From Obelidium mucronatum (lineage: Eukaryota; Chytridiomycota; Chytridiomycetes; Chytridiales; Chytriomycetaceae), in assembly GCA_025765595.1 (NCBI GenBank), contig JAIVFH010000093.1:62001-126000 (forward strand): 64,000 nt of DNA. The letters are read 5' to 3'. Below, in pieces: positions 46,560 to 56,479 of this stretch. Below the pieces are notes generated by a model that was not told where the DNA came from, did no database searches, and was given only the letters and a program-made list of their open reading frames with translations. Within the stretch, counting starts at the first letter, position 1, and each line of letters begins with the position of its first letter. The translations under genes and the position numbers were made by a program.

Positions 46560-47636
46560 TCAATTTTGGTCCATATTCAAGCGTTTGAAAGCGAGGCTGC
46601 AATATCCCATGTTATCAATGTCCGTAGGACTATGTCCGACACTGTTGATAAAAGAGGCGTGCCCAAGAACAACGAAAAACACATTCTTTAAAGAAAGCCA
46701 GCCATCAAGAATCCATCTACTGAACCGGTAAAACTCTTTGCGCTGTTGAAAGTCATTCAGCTTCTTGGATACAAAAGCCTTTCCAATTTCATCCAACACA
46801 ATAAACACAGGACCACAGACGTCCGTCAAATCTTCTAAGAAGTTGTCGGCAGTTTTCGGGGGCATTGAAAGAACAGCGGGAGGGGCATCGAACTTGTCCT
46901 TCAAAGCCTTACACAGGAGCTTGATCATCACAGCATTAAACGAGTCTTCCAACAGGGCTCCACTGCGAAACTCGATTGCGACAGTGTGACAGCCTTAGAG
47001 AGTTTTCTGAAAATCATCTCTCTCCGTAACATTGGGCCACGTTTCCCTTGATTTGCGTATATAGTTCCTTCCAAAGGCAGACTTGCCCAAACCAAACACA
47101 TTGTCAGCAATGGGGATAATCCATTCCGCTCCACTCCCCCAAAACACCCGCTTAAATTTGGCCTGGTGGATCTTTTGAAGCTGGAGGATTGCGTCTGTTC
47201 GATTGACAAAGTCTAGTGAACTATCCTCAAGAGAATCGACCAATGTTGATTCTTCTTTCCACGTTGGTTTTTCGACTCGCCGTTTCTTGGATGCGGGTGA
47301 GTCTGCAAAAGTGGCAGGGGATTAATAAGCTGCTACGATCCAAACAAACACCCACCTGGGACAACCACCAAGAGCGACGTATCCTCCCCTTCGCCCATCC
47401 CCTTCAATGGAGCATCAACCTCCAGTACTTTTGTTCGATCTCCGATGTCTTCCTTGTTTGAATAGACCTTCAGCTGTCCAGCAACTCCATCAATAATTTT
47501 CTGGTTCTTGTCCCACACTGCCGTCTTGAGGTCATCAACAATGGCAGCTTCTGCAACAAATGCTCTTGTAGCGTCCGTGTTTGAATGCGGTTCACCGTCA
47601 GCGTCAACAAGGCGATACCAGACAGGCCGTTTGCAT
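46560..47636 (-). pseudogene. CRN effector copy 2, disrupted
   Basis: Close paralogue of the CRN gene at 20813-21891, same two-exon structure: header 47357-47636 (AVWDKNQKIIDGVAGQL, SLLVVVPG), intron 47303-47356, NTPase part 46560-47302 with DNVFGLGKSAFGRNYI (Walker A), PVFIVLDEIGKAF (Walker B) and the same early C-terminal stop. Two lesions: the start region reads ATGCAAACGGCC, shorter by five bases than the matching start of the neighbouring copy, so ATG is out of frame; and a TAA at 46996-46998 replaces the Cys codon of the KTLCGCHTV motif. Lies head-to-tail 20 bp after the third copy. Confidence 0.8.
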
Positions 47637-47655
47637 AAAATCTTATAAAATGTAT

Positions 47656-48703
47656 TTATTTGAAAACCGGTTCACTGAAAACGGGACTAACATCCGTTGG
47701 ATTGGAAGACGTACTACTATTGGAACTTTTCTCCGAGCCCGTTTGAGAAAGTTTCTGTGCTGTCTCAGAGTTAAAAAACAAAAGTATAATCCAAAGTGGT
47801 CAAGTCTGTAACTTACTTCTTTCAGTGCCTTAATCTCTCCTCCAAACTGTTCAAGTAACTCGTCTGTCACTTTTATTTCTTGCATCACAGCAAATCGCTT
47901 TCCCATTTCTCTACGCTGGTATGCGTCACACTGATCTGAAATCTCCTGCATTAACTCAGGAGGAAGGCTATGTATTCTTCCAAGAGCTTTCATGGCTTCA
48001 GTTAACTCATTTTCCGGTAGTAAGTGCATATAGTCTGACTTGATTGTTAATTAAATAAACATGAGTGGATTTTTTTTTCGAAACAGATGTACGCCTCACC
48101 AGACTTGTGTCGTGGATTCCACTTCACATTGACATCCATGGACTGAAGAGAAATTGAATGTAGAGAACCCGATGGCGCTGAGAGATACAATTGTTTTAGC
48201 TCCAATTCAAGAAAAAACAATACAAATCTCATGGTGACTGACCTGGTACAACCACCAGCAATGGCGCATCTTCGCTCACGCCTTGATCAAGAACCAATGC
48301 ACTGGGCTTAAGACTCTTTGCCTGATCTCTGATGTCTTCTTTGGAGGCGGGTGAGTCTACAAAGGCGGGAGGATTAATAATAATAGTGGCTAAGCTTCGA
48401 TCCAAAAAAACACCCACCTGGGACAACCACCAAGAGCGACGTATCCTCCTCTTCGCCCATCCCCTTCAATGGAGCATCAGCCTCCAGTACTTTTGTTCGG
48501 TCTCCGATGTCTTCCTTGTTTGAATAGACCTTCAACTGTCCAGCAACTCCATCAATAATTTTCTGGTTCTTGTCCCACACTGCCGTCTTGAGGTCATCGA
48601 CAATAGCAGTTTCTGAAACAAACGCTCTTGTAGCGTCCGTGTTTGCATGCGGTTCACCGTCAGCGTCAACTAGGCGATACCAGACAGGCAGCTGTGCGCG
48701 CAT
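47656..48703 (-). CDS. CRN-like protein with doubled header tail and novel C-terminus
   Basis: Five exons: 48418-48703, 48243-48356, 48100-48177, 47817-48034, 47656-47763 (sum 804; 267 residues). Exon 1 is a CRN header (MRAQLPVWYRLVDADGEP ... SLLVVVPG) nearly identical to copy 2. Exon 2 (DSPASKEDIRDQAKSLKPSA, EDAPLLVVVP) repeats the last third of a header including the VVVP end. Exons 3-5 encode an unrelated C-terminus: SLQSMDVNVKWNPRH, NELTEAMKALGRIHSLPPEL, helical GKRFAVMQEIKVTDELLEQF, and a Ser/Thr-rich end SSNSSTSSNPTDVSPVFSEP. No NTPase, no basic NLS seen. All splice sites GT-AG and the frame closes, so the gene looks intact. Confidence 0.72.
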
Positions 48704-49063
48704 TGCTTTGATAATTATAAAATTTTATAGATGGAAAACAATACCTTTGACAACCAATGTATTAAGAAAAATGAACACAGCCGCTTGTTTCCTTCCTATA
48801 TTCACGACTGTTACCTCTTGATTGTGAGGGAGTATGTGTCCATGGTCCGTCTTTTTTTTTTTACGGTTTGACTCCTTTTTTTTTATTCTTTCAGTCTACT
48901 TACAATGACCGCTGCTCGTTTCAGCACAGCCTCTGTGAGTGGAAATTGGGACCAAAAATGTTCTTTGCATAGGACTTTAACGTGATGTCTCCAATAGAAT
49001 TGTTTGCCTTTCGGTTGTATGTTCCTTTTACCTGAACAACAAATTTCTCAGTGAAACGGATGA
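48704..49063. other. Intergenic, nothing recognised
   Basis: About 360 bases between the CRN-like gene and the UNC93 fragment. A minus-strand stretch at 49030-48950 (VKGTYNRKANNSIGDITLK) follows an AG acceptor and might be a last exon of the UNC93 fragment, but it does not resemble that family. Confidence 0.3.
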
Positions 49064-49438
49064 TTAATAAAGAGCCAGATCCTTACTCTCTTCACCATCT
49101 TGGACCTTGAAGATGTTGTATTGAGCAGCAGCGTAGATGGCGTAACCAGTTCCACCAATGGCAGCAAGAATACGTGGACCCAAGATGTTGTTAAGACCGC
49201 CAGCAAGAAGACCCATGATGGCGAAGCAGAAGTAGAGAGAAGCTTTCTGCTTGTCCTTGACTTCTTGGGCAGCTGGACCGGCAGTTGGGAGGGCGTTCAA
49301 GGCGTTGAACATTCCTGGGCACAAGAAGCACACGAAGTCGGAAGGAGATGACCTAGATTTGAGTATGAGCTTGGTTGAGCGTATCGAAGAAACCCATATT
49401 GTTTTTGTAATTGTTGGAATGAGCAGATAAGTTGGCAA
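49064..49438 (-). pseudogene. UNC93-family transporter fragment
   Basis: Contains the family's first TM signature: SDFVCFLCPGMFNALNALP, then AQEVKDKQKASLYFCFAIMG and GLLAGGLNNILGPRILAAIG, GGTGYAIYAAAQYNIF. UNC93-like proteins have ~12 TM helices and >400 residues; here only the first three TM segments are present before the frame ends (49064). A better start MGFFDTLNQA at about 49400 is one base out of frame with the core. Probably a truncated copy, cut by rearrangement near the CRN genes, unless later exons lie elsewhere. Confidence 0.55.
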
Positions 49439-49492
49439 ATGTTGAGATATATCCTTTGAACTGATTTAATCACTCACTACTTTTGACAAAGT

Positions 49493-49878
49493 GTGGGTCT
49501 CTGGGATCTTTATTCTGATGGATGGGCGTCAGAAGAAGACATTATTCAAGCAGAAGCCGCCGAAACCACAACTGAATTTCGTGGACAGCTGCAATACTCC
49601 TCTGAAACAGACGCTGCATATTCAGGAACAGTCATTTTGGATTCGATTCACGTCTCCAATAGCGCCGAAATCCAATTTATGGCCCCTCAAGAGTCCCAGC
49701 AATTGTTCCTTCAGACTTTAGATGATATGACGTGCCCTCCAGAAGAGCCCATCGATCTTGGTATTGTTTTGCCACAGTACACACTACTCCATGCTAACAG
49801 CTTGAATTTGCAGATAATCAGATGCTGCAGATGGAGGGTTTGGCAAGCTTGCCAGACAGCTTGGGTGTGATTCTTTAA
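49493..49878 (+). CDS. Small acidic protein, 5' end unclear
   Basis: Exon 49493-49760 and exon 49814-49878 (intron 49761-49813 GT-AG; sum 333). Reads GLWDLYSDGWASEEDIIQAE, SSETDAAYSGTVILDSIHVS, TLDDMTCPPEEPIDL and, after the intron, DNQMLQMEGLASLPDSLGVI. No ATG in frame; an upstream exon joined at the AAAG acceptor 49488-49491 or so is likely. Acidic, no TM. Not recognised. Confidence 0.4.
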
Positions 49879-50318
49879 GTGGGTTACTGCAAGATGGCGA
49901 TTGTTTTCGCTTCTGCATAACGGAATCTTTGTTTGGCTTGTGTAAATAAATATGGGATATATATTTATGTTTGGCAACGAGGGGGAGGAGTGAGTGTTAC
50001 AATAAGAGGAAAAAACTCAGGCCCGGAATCACGAAGCATTCAAGAAATGCACTTCCAAAAAACGCTCACCGCAATCACCATTACGGCAAGCTAGAGAAGC
50101 TGAATGAGCTGCAAAGTTTTCAATTAATTTTTTTTGGTTCTTCCTTTTTGATTAACAATCCAACATCAAAAACAAAAAAAGTTCCATAAAAGTTCAATAG
50201 AACGAAACAAAAATGGCAGTAACATTGCCAGCTTTGGATGCCGCCGTTGTTGCATCAAGTGTATTTGCTAGCGGCTGCAGTGTATTTTTTCGACAAACTT
50301 TTAAATGTTATTAATACT
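49879..50318. other. Intergenic with a possible short 5' exon
   Basis: About 440 bases up to the copia-like element. ATG at 50213 opens MAVTLPALDAAVVASSVFAS and stops after 33 codons; it could be a first exon cut off from the rest of its gene by the insertion at 50319-62131. No other feature seen. Confidence 0.3.
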
Positions 50319-50323
50319 GGGCT

Positions 50324-50387
50324 CTTTAGATTATTGGGAAGAATTAACTTTTATTCTTTTCCACCCACACACCAATAATGGTTAACG
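50324..50387 (-). repeat. Terminal repeat of element B (3' copy on minus strand)
   Basis: 64 bases, starts CTTTAGATTATTGGG and ends AATGGTTAACG on the plus strand; identical to 62063-62126. Contains an internal inverted repeat ATTATTGG...CCAATAAT. The RNase H frame stops inside it (TAA in GTTAAC). Does not have TG...CA ends. Confidence 0.85.
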
Positions 50388-50977
50388 GACATGAGCAAAG
50401 AGGGCAAGTGAGTGATTTTCGGTTGAGTCTCGGTCCACTAAGCCTAGTTCCAGGATAGCCCGTTCATGTTTGATTACACGTAGTGGTTTTGTCATAACAT
50501 CTGATTTGTTTGAGTCAGAACCGCACCATTGGAATTTAATTTGATTTGATGTGTGTCGATCCTTGAGTACCATGTATTGTAAGTCAAGATGTCTCGTTTT
50601 GTGTCTTCCAGATCCTTCGATGACATTTGTGACTGATTGTAGGTTGTCACAGAAATGGTCGATAGGTGTATCGTAGTCATACCCAAGCCATTTTAGGATG
50701 TTGTTCAAGTACAAGAATACATTGGAGCCAGTAACTGCTGCGGTGGTTTCTGCTGCAACCGACGAATCCGCGACCGTTTTCTGTAGTTTAGATGATGCCG
50801 CAACTGTTCCTTCGGCAAGAGTAGCAACGATTCCAGTTCTCGATTTTCTTGTATTATTATCTGCAGCAAGATCTGAGTCTGTATATCCAACCAGTTTCAC
50901 AAGTCCGTTTGGTGACTTTTTGAAGCGTTGTACTTTGCTGTGAGTTCGGTTCAAGTATCCTAAGAGGTGCTGAAGGG
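50382..50977 (-). CDS. Element B pol, 3' part: RNase H domain
   Basis: C-terminal pol segment: LQHLLGYLNRTHSKVQRF, KLVGYTDSDLAADNNTRKSR (first RNase H Asp), TAVTGSNVFLYLNNILKWLG, HKTRHLDLQYMVLKD, DVMTKPLRVIKHERAIL. In normal copia proteins this follows RT directly. Here it is separated from RT (58509 onward) by the nested element A; removing A and one target duplication restores a continuous frame across the junction. Stop codon lies in the terminal repeat. Expression from this fragment alone is unlikely. Confidence 0.8.
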
Positions 50978-51308
50978 TGTTGAAGGTAGTTAACCTTTAT
51001 TGATATACAAGCTTAGAATTCGAGACACGTCAACGTCAAGTTTATTACGTAAGAAAACACAAGAATACTCCAAGTCTACCCGAGCTTCAGTTCCATCTTT
51101 GTAACCGTAAACCACTGGAGACAAGCGAATTAGTAATCAAGTCGCGAGGTGGGAAAGGGGACAAAATGGAATATAAAAGTGAAACAACCTGAAACGGGGT
51201 TATAAAAGGAGGTGTACGTTCTAATAATAAACGACTGATAGTTCCCAGAAATGCATTACAACTCACCTCCAGTGCAGAACAAAGGACCCGAAGACGCAGG
51301 GTCCAACA
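50978..51308 (+). repeat. 5' LTR of element A
   Basis: 331 bases, starts TGTTGAAGGTAGTTAACC and ends GGGTCCAACA. Contains TATAAAAG motifs (about 51171 and 51201), likely promoter elements. The gag reading frame extends back into its 3' end (ATG 51251). Confidence 0.93.
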
Positions 51309-53260
51309 CAAAGATGTTAAGAAGTCTTAGTAGACTTAAGATCAAAGGCCCTCACCAACTAAGACCTAAAGTTGTGAGAGAAAAGCAACTAAGACCCAAA
51401 GTTGTGAAAGAAAACCAACTAAGACCGAAAGTTGGAAGAACTAAACAAACTCAGATTTGGGAAACCAAAAGACTTGATGATTTGAAAGGTTGTTTATTGT
51501 TGAAAAGGCCACCATTGTTCATGAAGACAAAGAAAAGAACAATCGGAATAAAAGAACAATATAAACCAATCAAAACTTCCGGTATTGAGAGAACAATCGA
51601 TGTCTTAAAGAAAACTTTTGAAAGTATCGAAAACATCGAGAAAACAGACCTCCCAGACCTGAAAGGAAAAGATTCAGAACTAGTTAAAATGAAGACTGAA
51701 CTCATCTTGACTGCCGCTACTGCTGTTGAAAGAATGACCGTTGACTCTTGGGTAAAGCAAACCCATGAAAAAGTCAAAGTCTTCGGATTCTTCGACAAGA
51801 TCTACAGAACTGCGGGTGACACCATCATTAATTTGATGGATGAGACCGTTCCCCGTAGAACAGCATTGGTCGAAAGACAGCTGGCAGATAAGACGATTCT
51901 TATTAGAAGAATTGGAGAGTTCAAGAAAAGACTTGCCTACTCTAAGTTGACTCCTCCACAGATATACCCAAGTCCTCTAGAACACACAGGGCAATTAGCT
52001 GTCCCGGTGATTCAAAATGAGGCAGGAGAGAGAAGACTTACTGCAGTCGAAACGCCAGGCCCAATCGCGATTGCTATTCAGGATATTGAATCCGAAATGG
52101 AAATCTTGGCGGTCAACCAGAAGAACGAGTTGGAGCAGTTCAAAGAAATCCAAGATGGGATTGAACGCGACAACAAGAACAAGGTTGAGTGGCGCAAGGC
52201 AGACAATAAGGCCGTTTCCAAGGCAAAAGAATTAATGGACGCGACGTTGCAAGACAAGTATCGAGATTTCACTTACCACGCGATGATTGTGGACATCTTG
52301 AGAAATGCGACAAGCTACAATCGTTCGAATGTCCTCCAACAGTTTGACTTGGCGGTGGCTTCCTACGATTCAAAGAACTTCGGAAAGGGCGACTATGAGA
52401 AATTGGTTAAAGAAAGCAAAATGCTTTATGAAACTTTGCTAATTGCTTACCCAAACCGACAAGGCGCAAGTGCGATAGCCGCTCAGAAACTTGTGTCGCG
52501 TAAAATGAAGCTGCAGTTAAGAAGATATATTAGTTACATGAGACTGGACCAAATGAGTTCCTATGTAACCGATACTTACAACAAAGCGCTTCAAGACGAT
52601 ATCGAAGACTTGATTGAGTGGCCTGACCTCCTAATTGGTTTAAACAAAACTTTAACCGATTATAAAACAGACCAACTCCAGATAAATCAAAACGCGTTGC
52701 TTCAGACAAATATTCCAGACATTCCAAAGAGTGGAAAACGCGGAAGAGACCAATTGTCACAAGCAACGGAGAATGGAAATGGAAAGAAACAGAAAGGGAA
52801 TAACTCACCAAGTTCAACGGGTGACGCAAAGAAAATCCTGAAGTATTGTCCATTCCATGGGAAGAAAGACTGGCAACATCCTGAAAATGGTTGTTATTGG
52901 GCTAGCGTATGCGATAAAATCAAAAGTGGTGAATCGCGCGACACTCACCAGTCGAATTGCCCATATGGTGAAAAGTGCAAGACCGTATTTTCTAAAGACC
53001 AAAAGGCTAAATACGACGCGAAGAAAGCTGATAAAGCTGGAAATGGCGGAAAGATGGCACTCACCAAGAAGTCAAAGAAAACTTTGAAATTTGCGAAAGA
53101 ATCCGATGAAGACTCCGAAAAGGAAGAGGCTAAATTGGAAGCTAGGTTAGCGAAAATTAGAAGGGAAAGAATTAAATCGTGCAGCAACAAGATGGAAATA
53201 GACCAACCATCAAAAGACAACAGCGACGATGATAATTCAGACTATAATCAGATGCGATGA
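51251..53260 (+). CDS. Element A Gag
   Basis: 669 codons from an ATG inside the 5' LTR, or ~646 from ATG 51320 just after it. The N-terminus has three near-perfect 30 bp repeats (51356-51445) giving QLRPKVVREK-type units. The middle is helical (capsid-like). A zinc-knuckle-like motif KYCPFHGKKDWQHPENGCYW and a second Cys/His cluster (SNCPYGEKCK) sit near the C-terminus, followed by a Lys/Glu-rich tail. Ends at TGA 53258-53260, in frame with the next ORF. Packages element RNA into virus-like particles. Confidence 0.82.
   Translation: MHYNSPPVQNKGPEDAGSNTKMLRSLSRLKIKGPHQLRPKVVREKQLRPKVVKENQLRPKVGRTKQTQIWETKRLDDLKGCLLLKRPPLFMKTKKRTIGIKEQYKPIKTSGIERTIDVLKKTFESIENIEKTDLPDLKGKDSELVKMKTELILTAATAVERMTVDSWVKQTHEKVKVFGFFDKIYRTAGDTIINLMDETVPRRTALVERQLADKTILIRRIGEFKKRLAYSKLTPPQIYPSPLEHTGQLAVPVIQNEAGERRLTAVETPGPIAIAIQDIESEMEILAVNQKNELEQFKEIQDGIERDNKNKVEWRKADNKAVSKAKELMDATLQDKYRDFTYHAMIVDILRNATSYNRSNVLQQFDLAVASYDSKNFGKGDYEKLVKESKMLYETLLIAYPNRQGASAIAAQKLVSRKMKLQLRRYISYMRLDQMSSYVTDTYNKALQDDIEDLIEWPDLLIGLNKTLTDYKTDQLQINQNALLQTNIPDIPKSGKRGRDQLSQATENGNGKKQKGNNSPSSTGDAKKILKYCPFHGKKDWQHPENGCYWASVCDKIKSGESRDTHQSNCPYGEKCKTVFSKDQKAKYDAKKADKAGNGGKMALTKKSKKTLKFAKESDEDSEKEEAKLEARLAKIRRERIKSCSNKMEIDQPSKDNSDDDNSDYNQMR
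51356..51445 (+). repeat. 30 bp tandem repeats in gag
   Basis: Three head-to-tail units beginning CAACTAAGACC at 51356, 51386 and 51416, differing by few bases; they add basic repeats to the Gag N-terminus. Confidence 0.85.
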
Positions 53261-53263
53261 ACG

Positions 53264-54250
53264 ATGCATAAAGCAAAGTACGAAGCAACGGTTGCCGAAA
53301 GACTTCGAGACTTATCTGAAAGTCAATCGCCAACTGGAAGTTCAAGTTCAGAACCCCAATCTGATGGAGTCGGAAACTGGGGAGGAAATTCAAAAGTACA
53401 TTTTAATGAAATGGAAATTGAAGAGACGCACCTGAATACAGCCAAAGAAATCATCGAAGACAAAGACGTGATGAAGATGGTGAATTCTGGAGAGAAGCCC
53501 AAACCCGCAAAGACCACCGCGGATACTGGAGCTCAGGTACATGGTTTTAGATTACCATTACCAAAAGGAATTAAATTAATTTCTTACCAGACCGTTGAAG
53601 ACCGCTCAGTGACAGGAATTGGAGGCACAAAGGAACCAATTCAGGCCATCGCTCAACTGATGCAAACAATAAACGGTAAGAAATTTAGAATAGAGAATGG
53701 AAGAATAATTAATACCTTGACTGAAAACTTATTCTCCATCGGGACAATGCTAGATTCCCAAGGCGGCATTGTGTACACAGACAAGAACAAGATGTATTAT
53801 GGCGAAGCGCCATATACGAAAATGGTTTTAATCGCGAGAAGAGAAACAGGTGGAGAATATGAGGTAATCTCACCTGAACGCGTAGAAAAGCCGAAGACCT
53901 TGTTTGAAATCTTGGACCAGAACAGCGCGAGATTGATGAAAGCCGCGCTGGGAGAACCAACCGCCATAGAAAATGAAAGCGGTAAGATTAATGAAGATAT
54001 AGACACACCCGAATACTTCATTAAAGAAAATTCTTCCTTACCCACAGTGGAGGAGTTAACTGAAGACCTTAAGAACCTTGCGACAGCTAGCCGCAAACCA
54101 GTTGAAGTAAGCATTGATCACGCTTTAGACGCAACTGCAGGCCATCTAATACACCACTTGAAGCAGGTGATTGACGATGGTGCGAAGGAAGATGCAACCG
54201 CAGCATCGGAATTCGGGATTAGCCACATGGGTGTCAGACGAAGTCGCTAA
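53264..54250 (+). CDS. Element A protease region
   Basis: 328 codons in the same frame as gag, starting two codons after the gag TGA. Contains the retroviral-type aspartic protease motif KTTADTGAQVHGFRLP (D-T-G) and a partner strand ENLFSIGTMLDSQGG, as in copia proteases. Ends at TAA 54248-54250; the frame then stays open into the integrase ORF. Confidence 0.75.
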   Translation: MHKAKYEATVAERLRDLSESQSPTGSSSSEPQSDGVGNWGGNSKVHFNEMEIEETHLNTAKEIIEDKDVMKMVNSGEKPKPAKTTADTGAQVHGFRLPLPKGIKLISYQTVEDRSVTGIGGTKEPIQAIAQLMQTINGKKFRIENGRIINTLTENLFSIGTMLDSQGGIVYTDKNKMYYGEAPYTKMVLIARRETGGEYEVISPERVEKPKTLFEILDQNSARLMKAALGEPTAIENESGKINEDIDTPEYFIKENSSLPTVEELTEDLKNLATASRKPVEVSIDHALDATAGHLIHHLKQVIDDGAKEDATAASEFGISHMGVRRSR

Positions 54251-56479
54251 GAAAATAGAAATCTAAAGACAGTAATTGTAAATAGCGATTTAAGATTTAG
54301 AATAGCTTCACTTATCAAAAGTTTGACTAAAGACCAACAATCGCAAACAGGAACAAGAAGAACAAAGACTTCTGAAGAAAGAGAGATTGCCCAGAGCGGC
54401 AAGATTAGAGAAAAGGCAAGAAAAGTCAATTGGAATGAATTCCATGAGATTGCTCACCTCTCAAATCAGCTCTTGAAAGATTCCATAAACGCGAAGATGG
54501 TGGTGGGGGTCGAAATTGATAGGTCAAAGAAGGCTAATTCGACAACGAAATCGAATAAAGTATCTTTGGAAAACTGTAATAGAAAAGAATGTGTTAGTTG
54601 TGCCCTAGGAAAAGCACATAGAGAAAAGATTTACAGTCGCGTTGAAGGCAAAGCAACGCGAATAGGCGAAAGAGTTCACATAGATAGCATAAAATTACCT
54701 TGCGAATCTTTGAACCGAGAAGAATGGGCAGTGCTCATTGTAGATGAATTTTCGAGATACGCGGTCATCAGATTTTGCCGCGGAAAAGGAGACATAACAG
54801 AAACTATAATAGAAGAATTGTTAAGATGGGAGGAGAAACACGAAATGCACATCAGAGAAATTAGAAGTGATGAAGGCAAAGAAATCGTGAATAAAGAATT
54901 AAGAGAAGCGTTCGCTCAAAACGAACGAAGGCCACTCTCAACCCAATTCAATCCTAGCCCACCTTATACAAAAGAAATGAACGGACTAGTTGAAAGACTG
55001 GTTAGAACAATGAAAGACTGCGTAATTACAATGTTAATTCACTCACGTCTAACAAAAGTTCTCGTCAAAGAAGCCGCGACGACGTTCATAAATTATAGAA
55101 ATAAATTAGTACATAAACAGGCTGGTTACCCAGAAGTGGGGAAGTACTCACCATATTATTTATGGGAAGGAAAACCTGCAAGAATAAACAAGGAATTACC
55201 ATTTGGATGCCAGGTGACGATATTCCAGGACCACGACCAACGAGACACAGTTTGGAGTGACCGTGGAGTACCTGGAATATATTTGGGGTTAGAAGGAAAC
55301 TCAATATATAGAGTTTATGACCTCACGTCGCGTAGAATAACCAAGGCATTTAATGTCGTGGGTCATCCAGATAGATTTCCGGGTCTAATTAGAAAATTAG
55401 ATAATAGATTAGAAGGAATAGCGGACCCGCTAAGCCACTACCCACCTGTTCACGCACCGCTCTCCCAGAAGGAAGTGGATGAAATATGGCGTGATGAGAA
55501 AACAGATGTGGAAGAAATGATAGAAGATACAAACGTACCCGAAACACGTTATAATCTTAGACCGAGACCGCTGAGAGAAGGAATTCCAGAATCAACGAGT
55601 ACTACGATTCAGGGGAGGAATGAAGATGAGAGTCTTTCACCCGAAGTAGGAAACACTGAAATAAAAGAATTGGAAAAGACTCACAGTGGAATCGAAAGTA
55701 CAGTTGAAGAGAAAATAGACAAAACTGTAAAAGACATAGTGGAATTAGCACCAGAATTAGTAATCCCACACCCAAAAGACATAGAATGGGAAGATGGAGA
55801 TATAAATCTAAGCGAAGACGAAGAGAACTCAACTGTTGGGGACTCTGACTTCGAAGACAATCTTGCTGAAGGCGAAACAGCGAGAATACCGCTAGAACCA
55901 GAAAAATCAGATAAAATCCATATGGTCCAATGGGATCCTGAAGGATTAGAAGAAGTATTAGATAAATGGGGAATAACCAGAAGATTAAAGGCAAAAGGCG
56001 AAAGTGAGAAACTTAACGCGTTTATGCTGACAGTCCAGAATAAGATCGAAAGAAATATTCCTGAGAACCAAGGTTTTAGACAGAAACTCGAAAAGAGAAT
56101 AAATCACAAAGTCAAGAAAAGAAACGTACTTAGAATAAGAGCGTTCTTGACAGATCCTGTGATGAGACCAATAGTGGAGAACGCTATCGCCGAGTCGGTA
56201 CAACCATTCAAAGAGACAAATCCTTTCCCTGACGAAAAGATCATGATTGATGATTTAGAACCAGTCCCTCAATCATTGAATCAGGCAAAGAAGTCTAAAT
56301 ATTGGTTAAAATGGCTAGAGGCGATGAAGCTAGAGATGAACTCACACTATGAGATGAAAACCTTCGGATATATAAAACGATCACAGGTTCCTGACGGAAA
56401 ACGCCTGCTGAGAAGCAAGTGGGTGTTCGACTACAAGCTAGATATGGCGAACGGATTGTTTGCTGAAGTTCAAAGCTAG
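54251..56479 (+). CDS. Element A integrase and start of RT
   Basis: Open in the same frame from the codon after TAA 54250. GAG-pre-integrase remnant CNRKECVSCALGKAHREKIY (CxxC); integrase core with HIDSIKLP, VDEFSRYAVIRF, EIRSDEGKEI (Asp) and PPYTKEMNGLVERLVRTMKD (catalytic Glu), then GYPEVGKYSPYYLWEG and YLGLEGNSIYRVYD of the C-terminal part. A ~200-residue acidic linker precedes the RT start KWLEAMKLEMNSHYEMKTFG and LLRSKWVFDYKLDMANG, after which TAG at 56477 follows a one-base shift. Integrates element cDNA into the genome. Confidence 0.82.
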   Translation, partial: ENRNLKTVIVNSDLRFRIASLIKSLTKDQQSQTGTRRTKTSEEREIAQSGKIREKARKVNWNEFHEIAHLSNQLLKDSINAKMVVGVEIDRSKKANSTTKSNKVSLENCNRKECVSCALGKAHREKIYSRVEGKATRIGERVHIDSIKLPCESLNREEWAVLIVDEFSRYAVIRFCRGKGDITETIIEELLRWEEKHEMHIREIRSDEGKEIVNKELREAFAQNERRPLSTQFNPSPPYTKEMNGLVERLVRTMKDCVITMLIHSRLTKVLVKEAATTFINYRNKLVHKQAGYPEVGKYSPYYLWEGKPARINKELPFGCQVTIFQDHDQRDTVWSDRGVPGIYLGLEGNSIYRVYDLTSRRITKAFNVVGHPDRFPGLIRKLDNRLEGIADPLSHYPPVHAPLSQKEVDEIWRDEKTDVEEMIEDTNVPETRYNLRPRPLREGIPESTSTTIQGRNEDESLSPEVGNTEIKELEKTHSGIESTVEEKIDKTVKDIVELAPELVIPHPKDIEWEDGDINLSEDEENSTVGDSDFEDNLAEGETARIPLEPEKSDKIHMVQWDPEGLEEVLDKWGITRRLKAKGESEKLNAFMLTVQNKIERNIPENQGFRQKLEKRINHKVKKRNVLRIRAFLTDPVMRPIVENAIAESVQPFKETNPFPDEKIMIDDLEPVPQSLNQAKKSKYWLKWLEAMKLEMNSHYEMKTFGYIKRSQVPDGKRLLRSKWVFDYKLDMANGLFAEVQS

